Below are positions 27,454 to 37,287 of a DNA stretch of 64,000 bases, piece by piece. How positions within the stretch are numbered: position 1 is the stretch's first letter; each line of letters begins with the position of its first letter. Source of the DNA: DTBU01 sp964568845 (lineage in GTDB: Archaea; Thermoproteota; CALKCG01; B24); the NCBI GenBank assembly GCA_964568845.1, contig CAZMSC010000003.1, positions 23,192-87,191 on the forward strand, written 5' to 3'. The notes under the pieces are model-generated. The model worked only from the letters and a program-made list of their open reading frames with translations. It did not search any database and had not been told where the DNA came from. A program made the translations under genes and the position numbers.

Positions 27454-27617
27454 CTAGAGGATAGATTATTGAAAACTTCAATAAGTTTTTTTAACAGAGT
27501 TTAAACAATCGTCATATATATCGAAGATTCCAATACAGATAACGTTAACACTTTCATGTAGAGTAAAACTATGAAAGAGTTAGTTTTATATTGGCTTTAC
27601 AAACTTAACATTGGCTA

Positions 27618-28262
27618 GTGGATAAGAGCTGGGGTTTAAACGTTTTAAACGCCCTCCTAGGTTTTTTCGGCCCTGTTGATTTAATCCGGGGAAAGCCCTT
27701 TGAAGTCCTTATAGCCACCATATTATCCCAACATACTACAGACGTTAAAGCCTACGAAGCCTACAATCGCCTGAACAGAAGATTCAGCATTACACCTGAG
27801 GCTTTAGCTTCAGCACCACTTGTAGAGGTGGCAGAGGCAATAAAGGTTGCTGGGCTTCAATGGAATAAAGCCAAGGCAATAATTGAATTATCAAGTATTT
27901 TAAAGGAAAAGCCGAAGTTTTTCGAGGAAATCGCGAAACTTAACGTAGATGAGGCTAGAAGGAGGCTTATGGATCTGCCGGGCGTCGGCGAGAAAACCGC
28001 AGACATCGTACTGCTATTCAGCTACGGTAAACCTACATTTCCAATAGATACGCACATATTTAGGGTTTCAAAGAGGATGGGTCTTAGAAAAGATAGAAAT
28101 GGATATGAGAAGCTTAGAAAACGTCTCCTAGAAGTCTTCCCTGAAAACCGCTATTTTGAAGCGCATATACTTCTGATAAAACTCGGTAGAGAATTCTGCA
28201 GACCTAAAAGAGCTAAATGCAATGCGTGTCCAGTAAACGTTTCATGCCCTAAAATCGTTTAA
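27618..28262 (+). CDS. nth: Endonuclease III (DNA glycosylase/AP lyase)
   Basis: 214 residues. Helix-hairpin-helix LPGVGEKTADIVLLF with catalytic lysine (about 116-130), catalytic aspartate in FPIDTHIFRVSKR (about 138), and C-terminal [4Fe-4S] ligands C-x6-C-x2-C-x5-C (about 194-211). Repairs oxidised pyrimidines. GTG start. Confidence 0.93.
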   Translation: MDKSWGLNVLNALLGFFGPVDLIRGKPFEVLIATILSQHTTDVKAYEAYNRLNRRFSITPEALASAPLVEVAEAIKVAGLQWNKAKAIIELSSILKEKPKFFEEIAKLNVDEARRRLMDLPGVGEKTADIVLLFSYGKPTFPIDTHIFRVSKRMGLRKDRNGYEKLRKRLLEVFPENRYFEAHILLIKLGREFCRPKRAKCNACPVNVSCPKIV

Positions 28263-28272
28263 AAACCCGGTC

Positions 28273-30021
28273 TCAGTACTGGACACGCTGACCACAGTAT
28301 GGGCAGTATAACGCTCCTCTAGGTAGCCGTGCTCCACAGTATGGGCAGAAGAGCAATTCAGGCTTACTCGGCTTGGGTTTAACCCTCCGCTTATACGCTA
28401 GCCTGGCTATGAAGAAGATTACGAACCCATATGTAATTAAGCACAGTATCGGTGCATTCGCAGCAACCGTCACAGCGCTATTCGCGTATAGCATAGCTCT
28501 TGAGTAGTATCCCTTACTGTAGGCTTCTAAAGCCATGGATATCAAGATTTGAGCTATAAGTTTGAAAGGCTGTAGGAGAATGCTTAAATCTTCTACGGTC
28601 TTCCTAGCCTTTTCCATAATGATAGCGATCTCTTCAATCGCCGATACGCCTGTGAAGCCCCACCTTTTAAACATCTCAAGAACCTCTGTAGTATTATTGG
28701 CTGCTTGTCCAAGGGCTGTTATTATCGACGAGTCGTCGTTAACAGAACCCATATCTTTAACCACCTCGAAGAATCGTTTGTAGTATTCAAACCCTCCATA
28801 TTTATCGCCAAGTGTCTTAAAGATTTTGTAAGATGCCGCGTAGTACGCGATCACGTTGGATGGCGTTGAACCCATTGACCAAGACTGTACAAACCCATAC
28901 TTATCACCTATAGTAGCAAGGATCCTTTCAACCTCACTCCTATGCGTAGAAACAGCCTCCCCGTAGCCTAAGATCCAGCCGATCTCCATACTGAAGTACT
29001 CAGCCATACCCTCGTGGACCCAAAGCCTCGTAGGCCCTACTCCGGCATACCAGACCATGTGGTGGGTAAGCTCATGTAGAGCTATCAACTCTATGGAGCC
29101 GCTTATCGTCCTCATGTAGAATATGTTCAAATGTATATCTCCAGGTTGTCCTCCGGTGAAAGGGACGTATCCACCTAAGCCTGATAAAAGCTCACTTCTA
29201 CTTGGAAGGAAGAATGTTACAGTTATATTGGTAACGTTTACACCGAAGACGTCTAGGAAGATCGGTAGGCTTCTGTTGTAAAGGTTTAGAATTCTTCTAG
29301 CGTATTCTGCATACCTTGCAGGTGCATGGAAGCTGAAGATCCCTAGATCATATTCTTCCTCTTTAAGAAGATTTTTCAACGTAAAATATATCATGATGCG
29401 GCTGTTTGATTCCGTAGAACAGCTTACTAGAACGCGGTTTTTTGGAAAACGCGTTATCAAGAGGTTCGACGGCTTTTTAATGGTGGAATCAACTATTATG
29501 CTTACGTCATCTGAAGCTACTGTTGAATTCGGTGGAAGTACTATTTCAGCCGTTCCCTTTAAATCGTTGGCGTACTCTATGTGGGATGAGTAGAATAGCC
29601 CGTTGGGTTCAAATATGAAGGTGTAAAGTGGAACACTGTAGCTTATAGTTAGATTTATGAATTTAGATGCCGAAGTAAAGCTGAAGGTGAAGTTTTCCCA
29701 GAATGGATCTAGAGACCCATACCGGGAAATGCTTTTAACCTCTACATTATTTAAAACGGCGTCTGATACAACGTAGCTCCAGTTCAAATATGATGGTACT
29801 GTTATCCATGAGGAGCCATGGGATAAACCGCTATAAATCAAATTGATTGATATGAACGTATTTCCATCCTCATCTATGTCGTAGACGTATAGTATTCGCC
29901 CATGAACTGCTGGAGCTGCTTGAACCCATCTGACATATAAGGGGGAAGTTGTAAAAACCGTTAAGATTAACGTAGACAGTATGAGTTTAGCGTTTAATTT
30001 GATTTTCACGTTAAACCCCAA
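28273..30021 (-). CDS. Membrane gluzincin (MA-type) metallopeptidase with C-terminal zinc ribbon
   Basis: 582 residues. Signal peptide at about 8-30; a beta-rich extracellular part; then HELTHHMVWYAG (HExxH, about 318) with glutamate ligand in VHEGMAEYFS about 19 residues later, as in M1-like peptidases. A helical region leads to one transmembrane helix (about 520-540, ending in a KRR stop-transfer), followed by a short tail with two CPYCG knuckles (FCPYCGARL ... YCPYCGQRV). The predicted topology puts the peptidase outside and the zinc ribbon inside. Confidence 0.78.
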   Translation of the reverse strand: MGFNVKIKLNAKLILSTLILTVFTTSPLYVRWVQAAPAVHGRILYVYDIDEDGNTFISINLIYSGLSHGSSWITVPSYLNWSYVVSDAVLNNVEVKSISRYGSLDPFWENFTFSFTSASKFINLTISYSVPLYTFIFEPNGLFYSSHIEYANDLKGTAEIVLPPNSTVASDDVSIIVDSTIKKPSNLLITRFPKNRVLVSCSTESNSRIMIYFTLKNLLKEEEYDLGIFSFHAPARYAEYARRILNLYNRSLPIFLDVFGVNVTNITVTFFLPSRSELLSGLGGYVPFTGGQPGDIHLNIFYMRTISGSIELIALHELTHHMVWYAGVGPTRLWVHEGMAEYFSMEIGWILGYGEAVSTHRSEVERILATIGDKYGFVQSWSMGSTPSNVIAYYAASYKIFKTLGDKYGGFEYYKRFFEVVKDMGSVNDDSSIITALGQAANNTTEVLEMFKRWGFTGVSAIEEIAIIMEKARKTVEDLSILLQPFKLIAQILISMALEAYSKGYYSRAMLYANSAVTVAANAPILCLITYGFVIFFIARLAYKRRVKPKPSKPELLFCPYCGARLPRGALYCPYCGQRVQY

Positions 30022-30193
30022 CCTATATTATATGCTTACTGCTTTAAAGTAGAAAACTTACATAGATAAACATATCTTTTCACGGTTTTAATGAAGGACA
30101 AATAAAATTCAAGTGAACAAGATAACTTCTATATGGATACTATTAAAATGCATTTAAGGTCATGAATAGAGAGAACAGTCAATGTATCAAAAT

Positions 30194-30412
30194 CTAATAT
30201 ACCTTTCTCTGAACATTCTCTTTGCTTTCAGCAATTTTACCTTCCCATTTGCAATAGCGCAGTTCTAAAAGTCCTAGATGGGTTTCACATAAGGCGATTT
30301 CACGCGCATGCTTGGGGAGGACTAGGCGAAACTTGCCACCATACCAGCATTCCAAGTAAATGCCCGTACGTCTAAGCCATTTACAGTCAAGGCAAGTTCT
30401 CCTACTACTCAT
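30194..30412 (-). CDS. Small cysteine-containing protein, unknown
   Basis: 72 residues from the ATG at 30412 preceded by GGTGGGGG (a GTG three codons earlier is possible). Cysteines: TCLDCKW near the N-terminus, then LECWYGGKFR, ALCETHL and RYCKWEGK, a spacing that could bind zinc or an Fe-S cluster. No family recognised. Good ribosome-binding site supports a real gene. Confidence 0.55.
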   Translation of the reverse strand: MSSRRTCLDCKWLRRTGIYLECWYGGKFRLVLPKHAREIALCETHLGLLELRYCKWEGKIAESKENVQRKVY

Positions 30413-30421
30413 ATCCCCCAC

Positions 30422-30784
30422 CCTCAGCTGGTAATGTTAAATTCCACTCTATAATGAAGGTGACGCTTAACAGGGAATTTAAAATTTTACATCGACTTTT
30501 TTAAAGAAATTAACTTAAAAATGTATATCGAAGACCGTTTTGAAATCTTTAAAAACTCAAAGTCCATAAACTGTAAGAAAAAACTCTATAATAGTTCGTC
30601 TGAACCGTATTGGATTTCCAAGAAGGCTTTGAGGCTTACGGTAGTAGAGTTACCTTGCGAGTTGCATATCCATAGTGGACTACACATTTCCATAGCGGTT
30701 CTTCTCCTTAGCTTAATAAACTGAATGTAAGAGACCGCGCTGGAAACCTTTATCTTATACTATTCTCGCTTTTATGGTCGGACC
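30422..30784. other. AT-rich intergenic region
   Basis: No confident gene. A 35-codon frame at 30586-30693 (minus; contains MCSPLWICNSQ) has GGAG upstream but no known relative. TATA-like AACCTTTATCTTA near 30749 precedes the DHH gene. Confidence 0.35.
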
Positions 30785-31759
30785 ATGATTATATTAACGC
30801 ATGGAGACTGCGACGGCGTCTGCTCAGCAGCTATAGTTAAAATAGTATATCCACGTGCAGAAGTCTACTTTACAAACCCGTCTAGACTTTTATCAGATTT
30901 GAAGAAGTTTAACGCTTCAGATGAGCTTACCGTATGCGACATAGCCTTAAACGAAGGCGAGTGGTCTTTAGTAGAAGATGAGCTTAGAAGAATATCCCAG
31001 GGTTTTGAAGCAGTCTACATAGACCACCATCCACTACCGGTAGATTTTCCGAGAGGACTTAGATCCGGTGTTAAAATCTACCATAGAGAAGACATGTGTG
31101 CTTCTCAAATAGCCTACATAGTTTACAGTGGCAGAATGGAGGAACATATGCAAAAGTGGGCGGCGGTGTTAGCCACTTACGGAGCGATAGCAGATTACAC
31201 TGAGGATACACCTCCTGCTTCAGAGCTTATAAACGCGATCGATAGGAGAGTGCTCTACCTTGAATCTGGAATATTGAGTGAAGCGTTGATAGTGAAGCAC
31301 GACGAAAGTTTCAAAAAAGCTGTAATTGAAGATTTAATTAAAGGAGTTAAACCAAGCCAAATACCTAAACTAGTCGACTATGCAGTTGAAGCATTAAAGC
31401 TGGAGTATGAAGTATACAGCTACGTTGAAGAGTATACCCGTAGAGTGGGAAACGTTGCGGTTGTGATGAACCTGCCACATAGGGGGTTCCTAGGCAAAGC
31501 AGCCATCTACTCGATATATGTGTCAGGAGCCAGCGTCGGATGTGCTGTAGCTTTAAAAGATAGGGTTGCTGAATTGAGTTTAAGGACTAGAGATCCCATG
31601 ATAAACTTGGGCGCTATAGTGAGGAGAGTAGCAAAAACCTTCGGAGGAAGAGGGGGAGGCCATAGTAAAGCCTGTGGCGCCGAACTCCCAGAGGATGCCG
31701 TTGAAGACTTCATAAGTACTGTTAACTCTCTGGTTTCCAGAGGCTCTGGAAGCTCCTAA
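30785..31759 (+). CDS. DHH-family phosphoesterase
   Basis: 324 residues. Motif I LTHGDCDGVCSAAI (DxD type, residues 4-17), motif II VCDIALNEGE, motif III YIDHHPLPVDF (DHH, about 79), and C-terminal DHHA1 domain with GGRGGGHSKACGAELP (about 288-303). RecJ/NrnA-type single-strand exonuclease or nanoRNase; some archaeal relatives associate with GINS. Its last 38 bases overlap the convergent helicase gene. Confidence 0.85.
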   Translation: MIILTHGDCDGVCSAAIVKIVYPRAEVYFTNPSRLLSDLKKFNASDELTVCDIALNEGEWSLVEDELRRISQGFEAVYIDHHPLPVDFPRGLRSGVKIYHREDMCASQIAYIVYSGRMEEHMQKWAAVLATYGAIADYTEDTPPASELINAIDRRVLYLESGILSEALIVKHDESFKKAVIEDLIKGVKPSQIPKLVDYAVEALKLEYEVYSYVEEYTRRVGNVAVVMNLPHRGFLGKAAIYSIYVSGASVGCAVALKDRVAELSLRTRDPMINLGAIVRRVAKTFGGRGGGHSKACGAELPEDAVEDFISTVNSLVSRGSGSS

Positions 31760-33737
31760 CGGCTTTAGCCAAATTCTCAACCTTTCTAAAGATTCGCATA
31801 TTTCTACGCCAATCTTCAGGAAGCTTTTCAGCTATACGTCCAATAGTTCTACTATCCATGATCACTATTATCCCCCTATCCTCCGGTCTTCTTATTAAGC
31901 GTCCTGCGGCTTGAGCTAAGGCGTTTACACATGGATTTAAATTTGCATATTCATAACCCTTCTTACCAAACTTCTCGGTAAAGTATTTGGTTAATGCGTC
32001 TTGAAGCTCAGTCTTCTTAGGATAGGGTAAACCAACTATTACGACCGCCGACAGTAGGGAACCCACTTCATCTGAAAAGTCTACGCCTTCACTAACCTTT
32101 CCCCTTGCAACAGCCATGATAGTCGAATTGCTATTAGCCGTTAGGAATCTGTAGACGTCTTCAAAAGCCGTATCTTCATCTTCATATATGACTGGAGTTT
32201 CAAAGTCTCCATAGTACTGTTTAATCGCATTCATCACATCATAAGAGGGGAAGAAGAAGGCCATAGCACCTTCAACAGACTTCCTTAAAACTTTAATATG
32301 TTCAGCTATCTTAACCCACTCTTCTTCACACCTCTTAGCAAATTTAGTTGTCACAGCTATATCTATGAAAATTGCCCTATTCTCCTCTGGAAACGGATAT
32401 GGAAGTTCAAGCCTATCAACACGGTTCTTGTCTAAGCCTAAGACTTCAACGTAGTAGTCCATATCCCAGAGCGTTCCAGACATAAGCGTGGCTGCGTAAA
32501 CGTCGTTCAGCACGGATGCCGCAGGAGATGGATCTAGAAGCCTTAAACCAATCCTATAGTTTAGAGAGCCGTCTCTGAAAGTAAAACCTTCAACATACTT
32601 TACGAAGTTAGAAAACTCAGATTCAATAAAATGCTCTAAGAATGCGCCGACTCTAGACGTGTAGGAGATGGGCGGTAAACCTTCAGAAATCTTCATAGAC
32701 CTTATGGCTTCACCCTCATCTTGGAAAAATCTAGCAAACTCTGAAAGCTCACTGTAGCGGCTGGCGTTTAAGGCATCGCTTAGTACACCCTTAAGATAAG
32801 AGCCCTCCAGAAGCTTGACTTCATCTGGTTGGACCTGGAGGCTCTCACCAAGCCTTTTAACAGCGGTTAAGAAACTTCTTAAGTATTCAGCGGCATTTGA
32901 ACCGTAACGTTCACACTCTCTAAGAGCCCTCTCTAGGGAGATCGTTGAAATAGTTTCTGTAGTCAACTCCGTCAGGTAGTTTGGTAGCGAGTGAGCTTCA
33001 TCGACGACGCATATAACGTCTTCAAGGTGTATAGAGGCTTTAGCGAAGACGTTCTCCCTAACAGCGTCCATGAAAAGATAGTTGTAACTTCCAACAACAA
33101 CATCCGACTTCTTCAAAAGGAGCTTAGAAACCTCGTATGGACATAACCCTAAGTCCACACATAGCTTGAAAACTTCATGTGGAGTTGAAGCCCCAAACTC
33201 CTCAAGTTTATCTAGGGCTTTTAAAGCACTCCACGATGGATGTCTACCGGAGAAAGTAGACTCGTAAAATTTACATTTCTCATTTAGGGAGTGGCTTCTG
33301 AGGCTTTTACAGTATTTTAGGAAGTCTCCGTAGGGTATACTTTTAATGTCTTCAGAAGAAGCCTTGGGACACATGTGTTTTCGGCTCGTCAGTGGAACTA
33401 CCGTGACCTTCTCCGATGAGAATTGAGATATTCTCCTAGCCTCTCTACAGTAAATCTCAAGCTGATTTCTAGTCCTCGTTAGAACAAGAAGCCTCTTAGA
33501 TAATCCGAGGCTTCTAATAGCCATATAAGCTGTTAAAACAGATACGCTTTTACCCGTCCCACACGGGCTTGAAAGAAGCGCAATTCTACCGTTTTTAAAA
33601 GCTTCAAATAAGAAACGTATGGCTTTAAGCTGTCCGATCCTGTAAGACTTATAGGGGAAAAACTTAGCGAAAGGCTCTTTATGCTCCACAAGACTATAAC
33701 TATGAACTCTGAAGTTTAAGCTTTTTAGAATCTTCAA
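31722..33737 (-). CDS. XPD/Rad3-family superfamily 2 DNA helicase
   Basis: 671 residues. Walker A LLSSPCGTGKSVSVL (about 55-69), DEAH box VVDEAHSLPN (about 244), and motif VI QAAGRLIRRPEDRG (about 620). Four cysteines between (HMCPKAS, YCKSL, KCKFYE, LCPYEV) are placed as in the XPD Fe-S domain. 5'-3' DNA helicase in repair. Start at 33737; adjacent divergent HIT gene begins 22 bases away. Confidence 0.9.
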   Translation of the reverse strand: MKILKSLNFRVHSYSLVEHKEPFAKFFPYKSYRIGQLKAIRFLFEAFKNGRIALLSSPCGTGKSVSVLTAYMAIRSLGLSKRLLVLTRTRNQLEIYCREARRISQFSSEKVTVVPLTSRKHMCPKASSEDIKSIPYGDFLKYCKSLRSHSLNEKCKFYESTFSGRHPSWSALKALDKLEEFGASTPHEVFKLCVDLGLCPYEVSKLLLKKSDVVVGSYNYLFMDAVRENVFAKASIHLEDVICVVDEAHSLPNYLTELTTETISTISLERALRECERYGSNAAEYLRSFLTAVKRLGESLQVQPDEVKLLEGSYLKGVLSDALNASRYSELSEFARFFQDEGEAIRSMKISEGLPPISYTSRVGAFLEHFIESEFSNFVKYVEGFTFRDGSLNYRIGLRLLDPSPAASVLNDVYAATLMSGTLWDMDYYVEVLGLDKNRVDRLELPYPFPEENRAIFIDIAVTTKFAKRCEEEWVKIAEHIKVLRKSVEGAMAFFFPSYDVMNAIKQYYGDFETPVIYEDEDTAFEDVYRFLTANSNSTIMAVARGKVSEGVDFSDEVGSLLSAVVIVGLPYPKKTELQDALTKYFTEKFGKKGYEYANLNPCVNALAQAAGRLIRRPEDRGIIVIMDSRTIGRIAEKLPEDWRRNMRIFRKVENLAKAVRSFQSLWKPES

Positions 33738-33758
33738 AGTATAAATTTTCGGGAGCGG

Positions 33759-34244
33759 ATGAATTTGAAAATACTCTGGGCTCCTTGGAGAGCCAGCTAC
33801 GTAGAGAAGCCTGGAGAAAACTGTATATTTTGTAAGAAAGTTCGTGAAAACAAAGACGAGGAAAACCTAATAATTTTAAGGGGGCAGAGGAGCTTTATAA
33901 TGCTTAACCGTTACCCATACAACACTGGTCATCTCATGATAGCCCCCTATAGGCACGTTGCTGATATCGAAGATCTCACTGAAGACGAGGCTGTGGAAAT
34001 TTTCAAACTTTTAAGGGAGTCCATCAAGGCGGTTAAAAAGGCGTTTAAACCGGACGGTTTTAACATAGGTGTAAACCTTGGCAGAGCCGCTGGAGCGGGT
34101 GTAGAAGGTCATATACACATCCATGCAGTCCCAAGGTGGCTTGGCGATACGAACTTCATGCCTGTAACAGCAAATACGAAAGTCATGCCTATATCCCTAG
34201 AAGAGGCTTATGAAAGGATTAAAAGAATCATACAATCTTGTTGA
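33759..34244 (+). CDS. HIT-family nucleotide hydrolase
   Basis: 161 residues. Histidine triad GHIHIHAVPRW (about 116-126), N-terminal zinc-like CIFCKK (about 22), and LMIAPYRHVADIEDL. Hydrolyses or phosphorolyses dinucleoside polyphosphates or AMP-linked substrates (Ap4A phosphorylase/Fhit-type branch). Divergent from the XPD gene. Confidence 0.9.
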   Translation: MNLKILWAPWRASYVEKPGENCIFCKKVRENKDEENLIILRGQRSFIMLNRYPYNTGHLMIAPYRHVADIEDLTEDEAVEIFKLLRESIKAVKKAFKPDGFNIGVNLGRAAGAGVEGHIHIHAVPRWLGDTNFMPVTANTKVMPISLEEAYERIKRIIQSC

Positions 34245-34270
34245 AAGTAAGGGGTGGACATTAAGACATT

Positions 34271-34957
34271 TTAACCGTATATTAACGTTCCGATTTTAAC
34301 TCCTTTAACGGCTAATTCAATATTATCGGGTTTAAAGCCGTTTAATACTATGGTCTTGATCTTATGTTTAGCTATCAGTTTAGCCGCTTTTGGATCTATT
34401 ATGGTTTTCAAACCAGCCTTGTAGCGTATACGCCCAAACATGTTTTTAAGCTCCTCAAAACTTAAATTGTCAATTTTGGACGCATCAAAATGTTTTGAAG
34501 GGTCTTTATTGTAAATACCATCTCTATCCGTGGCTTTAATAAGCATATCAAAGCCCAATTTAACAGCCGCGAGGACGGCTACAGTATCCGTAGTCATGCC
34601 GGGTTTAATACCACCCATAACCACGACGTTATACTTCTTAAGCAGTTTAGAAGCCTCAGATATCCTTCCGGGAATCATCACCGGGGCTGTTGGCTTAAGC
34701 GCTTCAGCTAATAGTTGAGCGACAACCCGTGAAGCTTGTATAGCCACTCTATCCTGGCTCTCCTGAGACATTTTCATGGCTTTTGCACCATCTATGAACA
34801 TTCTAGCCAGTCCACCTCCTCCAGTTACGGCAAGCACTTTAAAACCTTCCAGAGAGAGCCTATCTAAAATTTTAGAGTACTCTAGTATAAGCCACGGATT
34901 TAACGGAGAAGCTATGACAGAGCCACCTATTCTAAGCACTATATTCAAAGCAGACAC
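34271..34957 (-). CDS. pyrH: UMP kinase, archaeal type
   Basis: 228 residues, amino-acid-kinase fold. N-terminal VLRIGGSVIASP, VTGGGGLARMFI, MGGIKPGMTTDTVAVL and KATDRDGIYNKDPSKH match archaeal PyrH. Converts UMP to UDP. The next gene, divergent, is the NrdD-derived regulator, which is also nucleotide-linked. Confidence 0.92.
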   Translation of the reverse strand: MSALNIVLRIGGSVIASPLNPWLILEYSKILDRLSLEGFKVLAVTGGGGLARMFIDGAKAMKMSQESQDRVAIQASRVVAQLLAEALKPTAPVMIPGRISEASKLLKKYNVVVMGGIKPGMTTDTVAVLAAVKLGFDMLIKATDRDGIYNKDPSKHFDASKIDNLSFEELKNMFGRIRYKAGLKTIIDPKAAKLIAKHKIKTIVLNGFKPDNIELAVKGVKIGTLIYG

Positions 34958-35022
34958 CGCCTAAATTTATTTAAACTTTCTCAAGCATAATTTAAAATGT
35001 TAACTGTCAAGGGGAGAGGTTT

Positions 35023-37287
35023 TTGAGTAGGGTTAAGAGAGGTTTTTCAAATCAAGTTTTTCAAGTTCTTTCCTCACCAATTAGGTTTGAAGTTTTAAGA
35101 CTACTCAGACTTAACCGTACCCTAACGTATAGTGAAATTATGGATAAACTCGGTTTAGAGCCGGCCAAACACGCTGGCAAGTTTGCATATCATCTTAGAA
35201 GCCTTATAAAAGCTAGACTTATTGAAAAAGCAGACGATGGAAAAACCTATCGGCTTACAGACCTTGGAGTTAGAGTTTTAGAATTTGCTCAAGAGCTCAA
35301 CGAGTACCTTCTGAAGAAGGCTGGTAAGCTTCTCGTTAGAAGCTCCAGAATGGCCATAGAGGAGTTCGATAGATTTAGAATAGTTAGTAGCCTAGTTAAA
35401 GAAGCACAGGTTCCTTTAGACTTGGCAGAATCCATATCGCTTGAAGTTGAGAGGAGGCTTGTAAATCTGCAAGTTAAATACTTAACAGCACCACTTATAC
35501 GTGAGATCGTTAATGCCGTCCTCATAGAGAAGGGACTTGAAGAGTATAGACATAGACTTACGAGACTCGGCCTTCCAGTTTACGACGTTGTCAAAACTTT
35601 TGAAAAAGCCAGTGCGATGAAGATGCATGTTGAAGACGTTAGAGAAATAGCTGGTGAAGCAGTTTTAAGAGAATACACCCTTTTAAACGTCCTACCGAGA
35701 GACGTCGCTGACGCGTATTTAAGCGGAGACATACATTTAGAACTTTTAGGATCCTGGATTCTCAGACCGGATATAGTCCAGCACGATATACGGCTGATCC
35801 TAACAGGTAAGTTTCCAAACCTGCCGAGTAAATATCCGACGACGTTAACATCCGCCTTAAATAGGCTCAGGATCGCTGCTTATAACAGTAGTTTCGAAGT
35901 GAACGTAGATCAAGGATTTGACATGTTTAACATCTTCCTAGCACCTTTAGCTAGAGGGAAGAGACCCGTAGAGATCAAACGTGCAGTTCAAATATTTATA
36001 GAGTCTCTACGGGTCTCTTCAACCCTAAACGTGAACTTTGGATTGGAAATCGGTTTAAATCGGGCTATTGAAAATCTTAAAACCTCGTCAGGTGGAGAAG
36101 TTTATGGAGACTATCAAGATGAGGCTTTAATGTTTGCACAGGCTTTCATAGATGTTTTGAAAAAAGAGTTTTCAAGAGCCCCGTTATACAACATCAATCT
36201 AATAGTTAAGGTTAGGGAGGGGTCTCTAAAAGGCGAATGGGTTGAACTGGTGAAGGATATACACGACGTTATGAGACTTGGTGTGCCTACAATAATAGCC
36301 AATTTAACCGATGTAAACGATAATATCAGCTTTTCAAGCTACGGATTTAGGTTTGAAGCCTTCTCAGATTGGGAAGTAGAGACCTTAGCGGTGCCTATGA
36401 TTGCAGACGTCTCCATAAACATGCCTAGACTTGCTCAAATATCTAAGGGAAGTGATGAACGCCTCTGGGAAAATTTGCAGAAAACAGTTGATAGAGCTAT
36501 TGAGGCCATACGTATCAGGAAGGAGGCTTTAGAGAATCGTATTAAAGAGGGGCTACTACCGACAATTTCACAGCCAGATGATCCATATATAAGGTTTAAA
36601 GCTATTTTCTCAACCCTCGGATTAATTGGACTCAACGAGGCCACTATTATACACACGGGTGCAGATCTTTCAAATGCATCATCGCAGGCTATTATGATTA
36701 AAACGTTAAGGCGTATACGTTCGTGGTTAGATGCGAGTAGGGATAAAGTAGGATTGACAAGCATATGTGGGGAAGAAGCTGCGTCAAGACTTATAAATTT
36801 AGACCTCAACAACTACGGTAAATCCATCTTAAACAGCCAAGGCTTCAGAAGGGAGCCATACTACACTGATGTATGCATAGTACCCCTTGAATATGATGTA
36901 CCGCTTTCCAAGAGGCTTGAAATAGAGGAGAAAGTGGGGTCTATTATGAACTACGGAACACTTCCAGTCATAGAGGTAAACTCAGACGAAACCGACTGCG
37001 AAATGCTCTTCAAGACGACGCTATACATACTGTCTAAACATAAGCAACTTAGATGCTTCACGTATTCAACGTTTATAACATATTGTAGACGTTGCTCTGA
37101 AGTGTTTGAAGGCTACTGGGACAGATGCCCGAAATGCCACAACGTGACCACAGTAGTTCAATATGGTAGAACTCCTTCTCTGGTTAAACCGATGTACAGA
37201 TGGACCCTTGAAAAAAGGGCAAATATACCTTTGAGGAGAATTTACAGCGTTAAAGACTTTGAACCTCTAACCTCAACCTTAAGCTAG
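35023..37287 (+). CDS. HTH + ATP-cone + inactive NrdD-like fusion protein
   Basis: 754 residues. Residues 1-90 form an ArsR/winged-helix domain (VLSSPIRFEVLRLLRLN; AYHLRSLIKARLIEKADDGK). About 105-200 resembles an ATP-cone (DRFRIVSSLVKEAQVPLDLA). The remainder follows class III ribonucleotide reductase: INMPRLAQISKG, STLGLIGLNEA, LNSQGFRREPYYTDVCIVPL, and a zinc pair YCRRC/CPKC. The place where active NrdD carries the radical glycine (RV-x-GY) reads VVQYGRTPSLVKPMYRW, so the glycine appears to be lost. It is therefore probably a nucleotide-sensing transcription factor built on a reductase scaffold. TTG start with GGGGAGAGG upstream. Confidence 0.75.
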   Translation: MSRVKRGFSNQVFQVLSSPIRFEVLRLLRLNRTLTYSEIMDKLGLEPAKHAGKFAYHLRSLIKARLIEKADDGKTYRLTDLGVRVLEFAQELNEYLLKKAGKLLVRSSRMAIEEFDRFRIVSSLVKEAQVPLDLAESISLEVERRLVNLQVKYLTAPLIREIVNAVLIEKGLEEYRHRLTRLGLPVYDVVKTFEKASAMKMHVEDVREIAGEAVLREYTLLNVLPRDVADAYLSGDIHLELLGSWILRPDIVQHDIRLILTGKFPNLPSKYPTTLTSALNRLRIAAYNSSFEVNVDQGFDMFNIFLAPLARGKRPVEIKRAVQIFIESLRVSSTLNVNFGLEIGLNRAIENLKTSSGGEVYGDYQDEALMFAQAFIDVLKKEFSRAPLYNINLIVKVREGSLKGEWVELVKDIHDVMRLGVPTIIANLTDVNDNISFSSYGFRFEAFSDWEVETLAVPMIADVSINMPRLAQISKGSDERLWENLQKTVDRAIEAIRIRKEALENRIKEGLLPTISQPDDPYIRFKAIFSTLGLIGLNEATIIHTGADLSNASSQAIMIKTLRRIRSWLDASRDKVGLTSICGEEAASRLINLDLNNYGKSILNSQGFRREPYYTDVCIVPLEYDVPLSKRLEIEEKVGSIMNYGTLPVIEVNSDETDCEMLFKTTLYILSKHKQLRCFTYSTFITYCRRCSEVFEGYWDRCPKCHNVTTVVQYGRTPSLVKPMYRWTLEKRANIPLRRIYSVKDFEPLTSTLS

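Noticed and set aside
30521..30724. 67-codon plus ORF
   Set aside because: Composition unlike neighbours, no ribosome-binding site, no motif.
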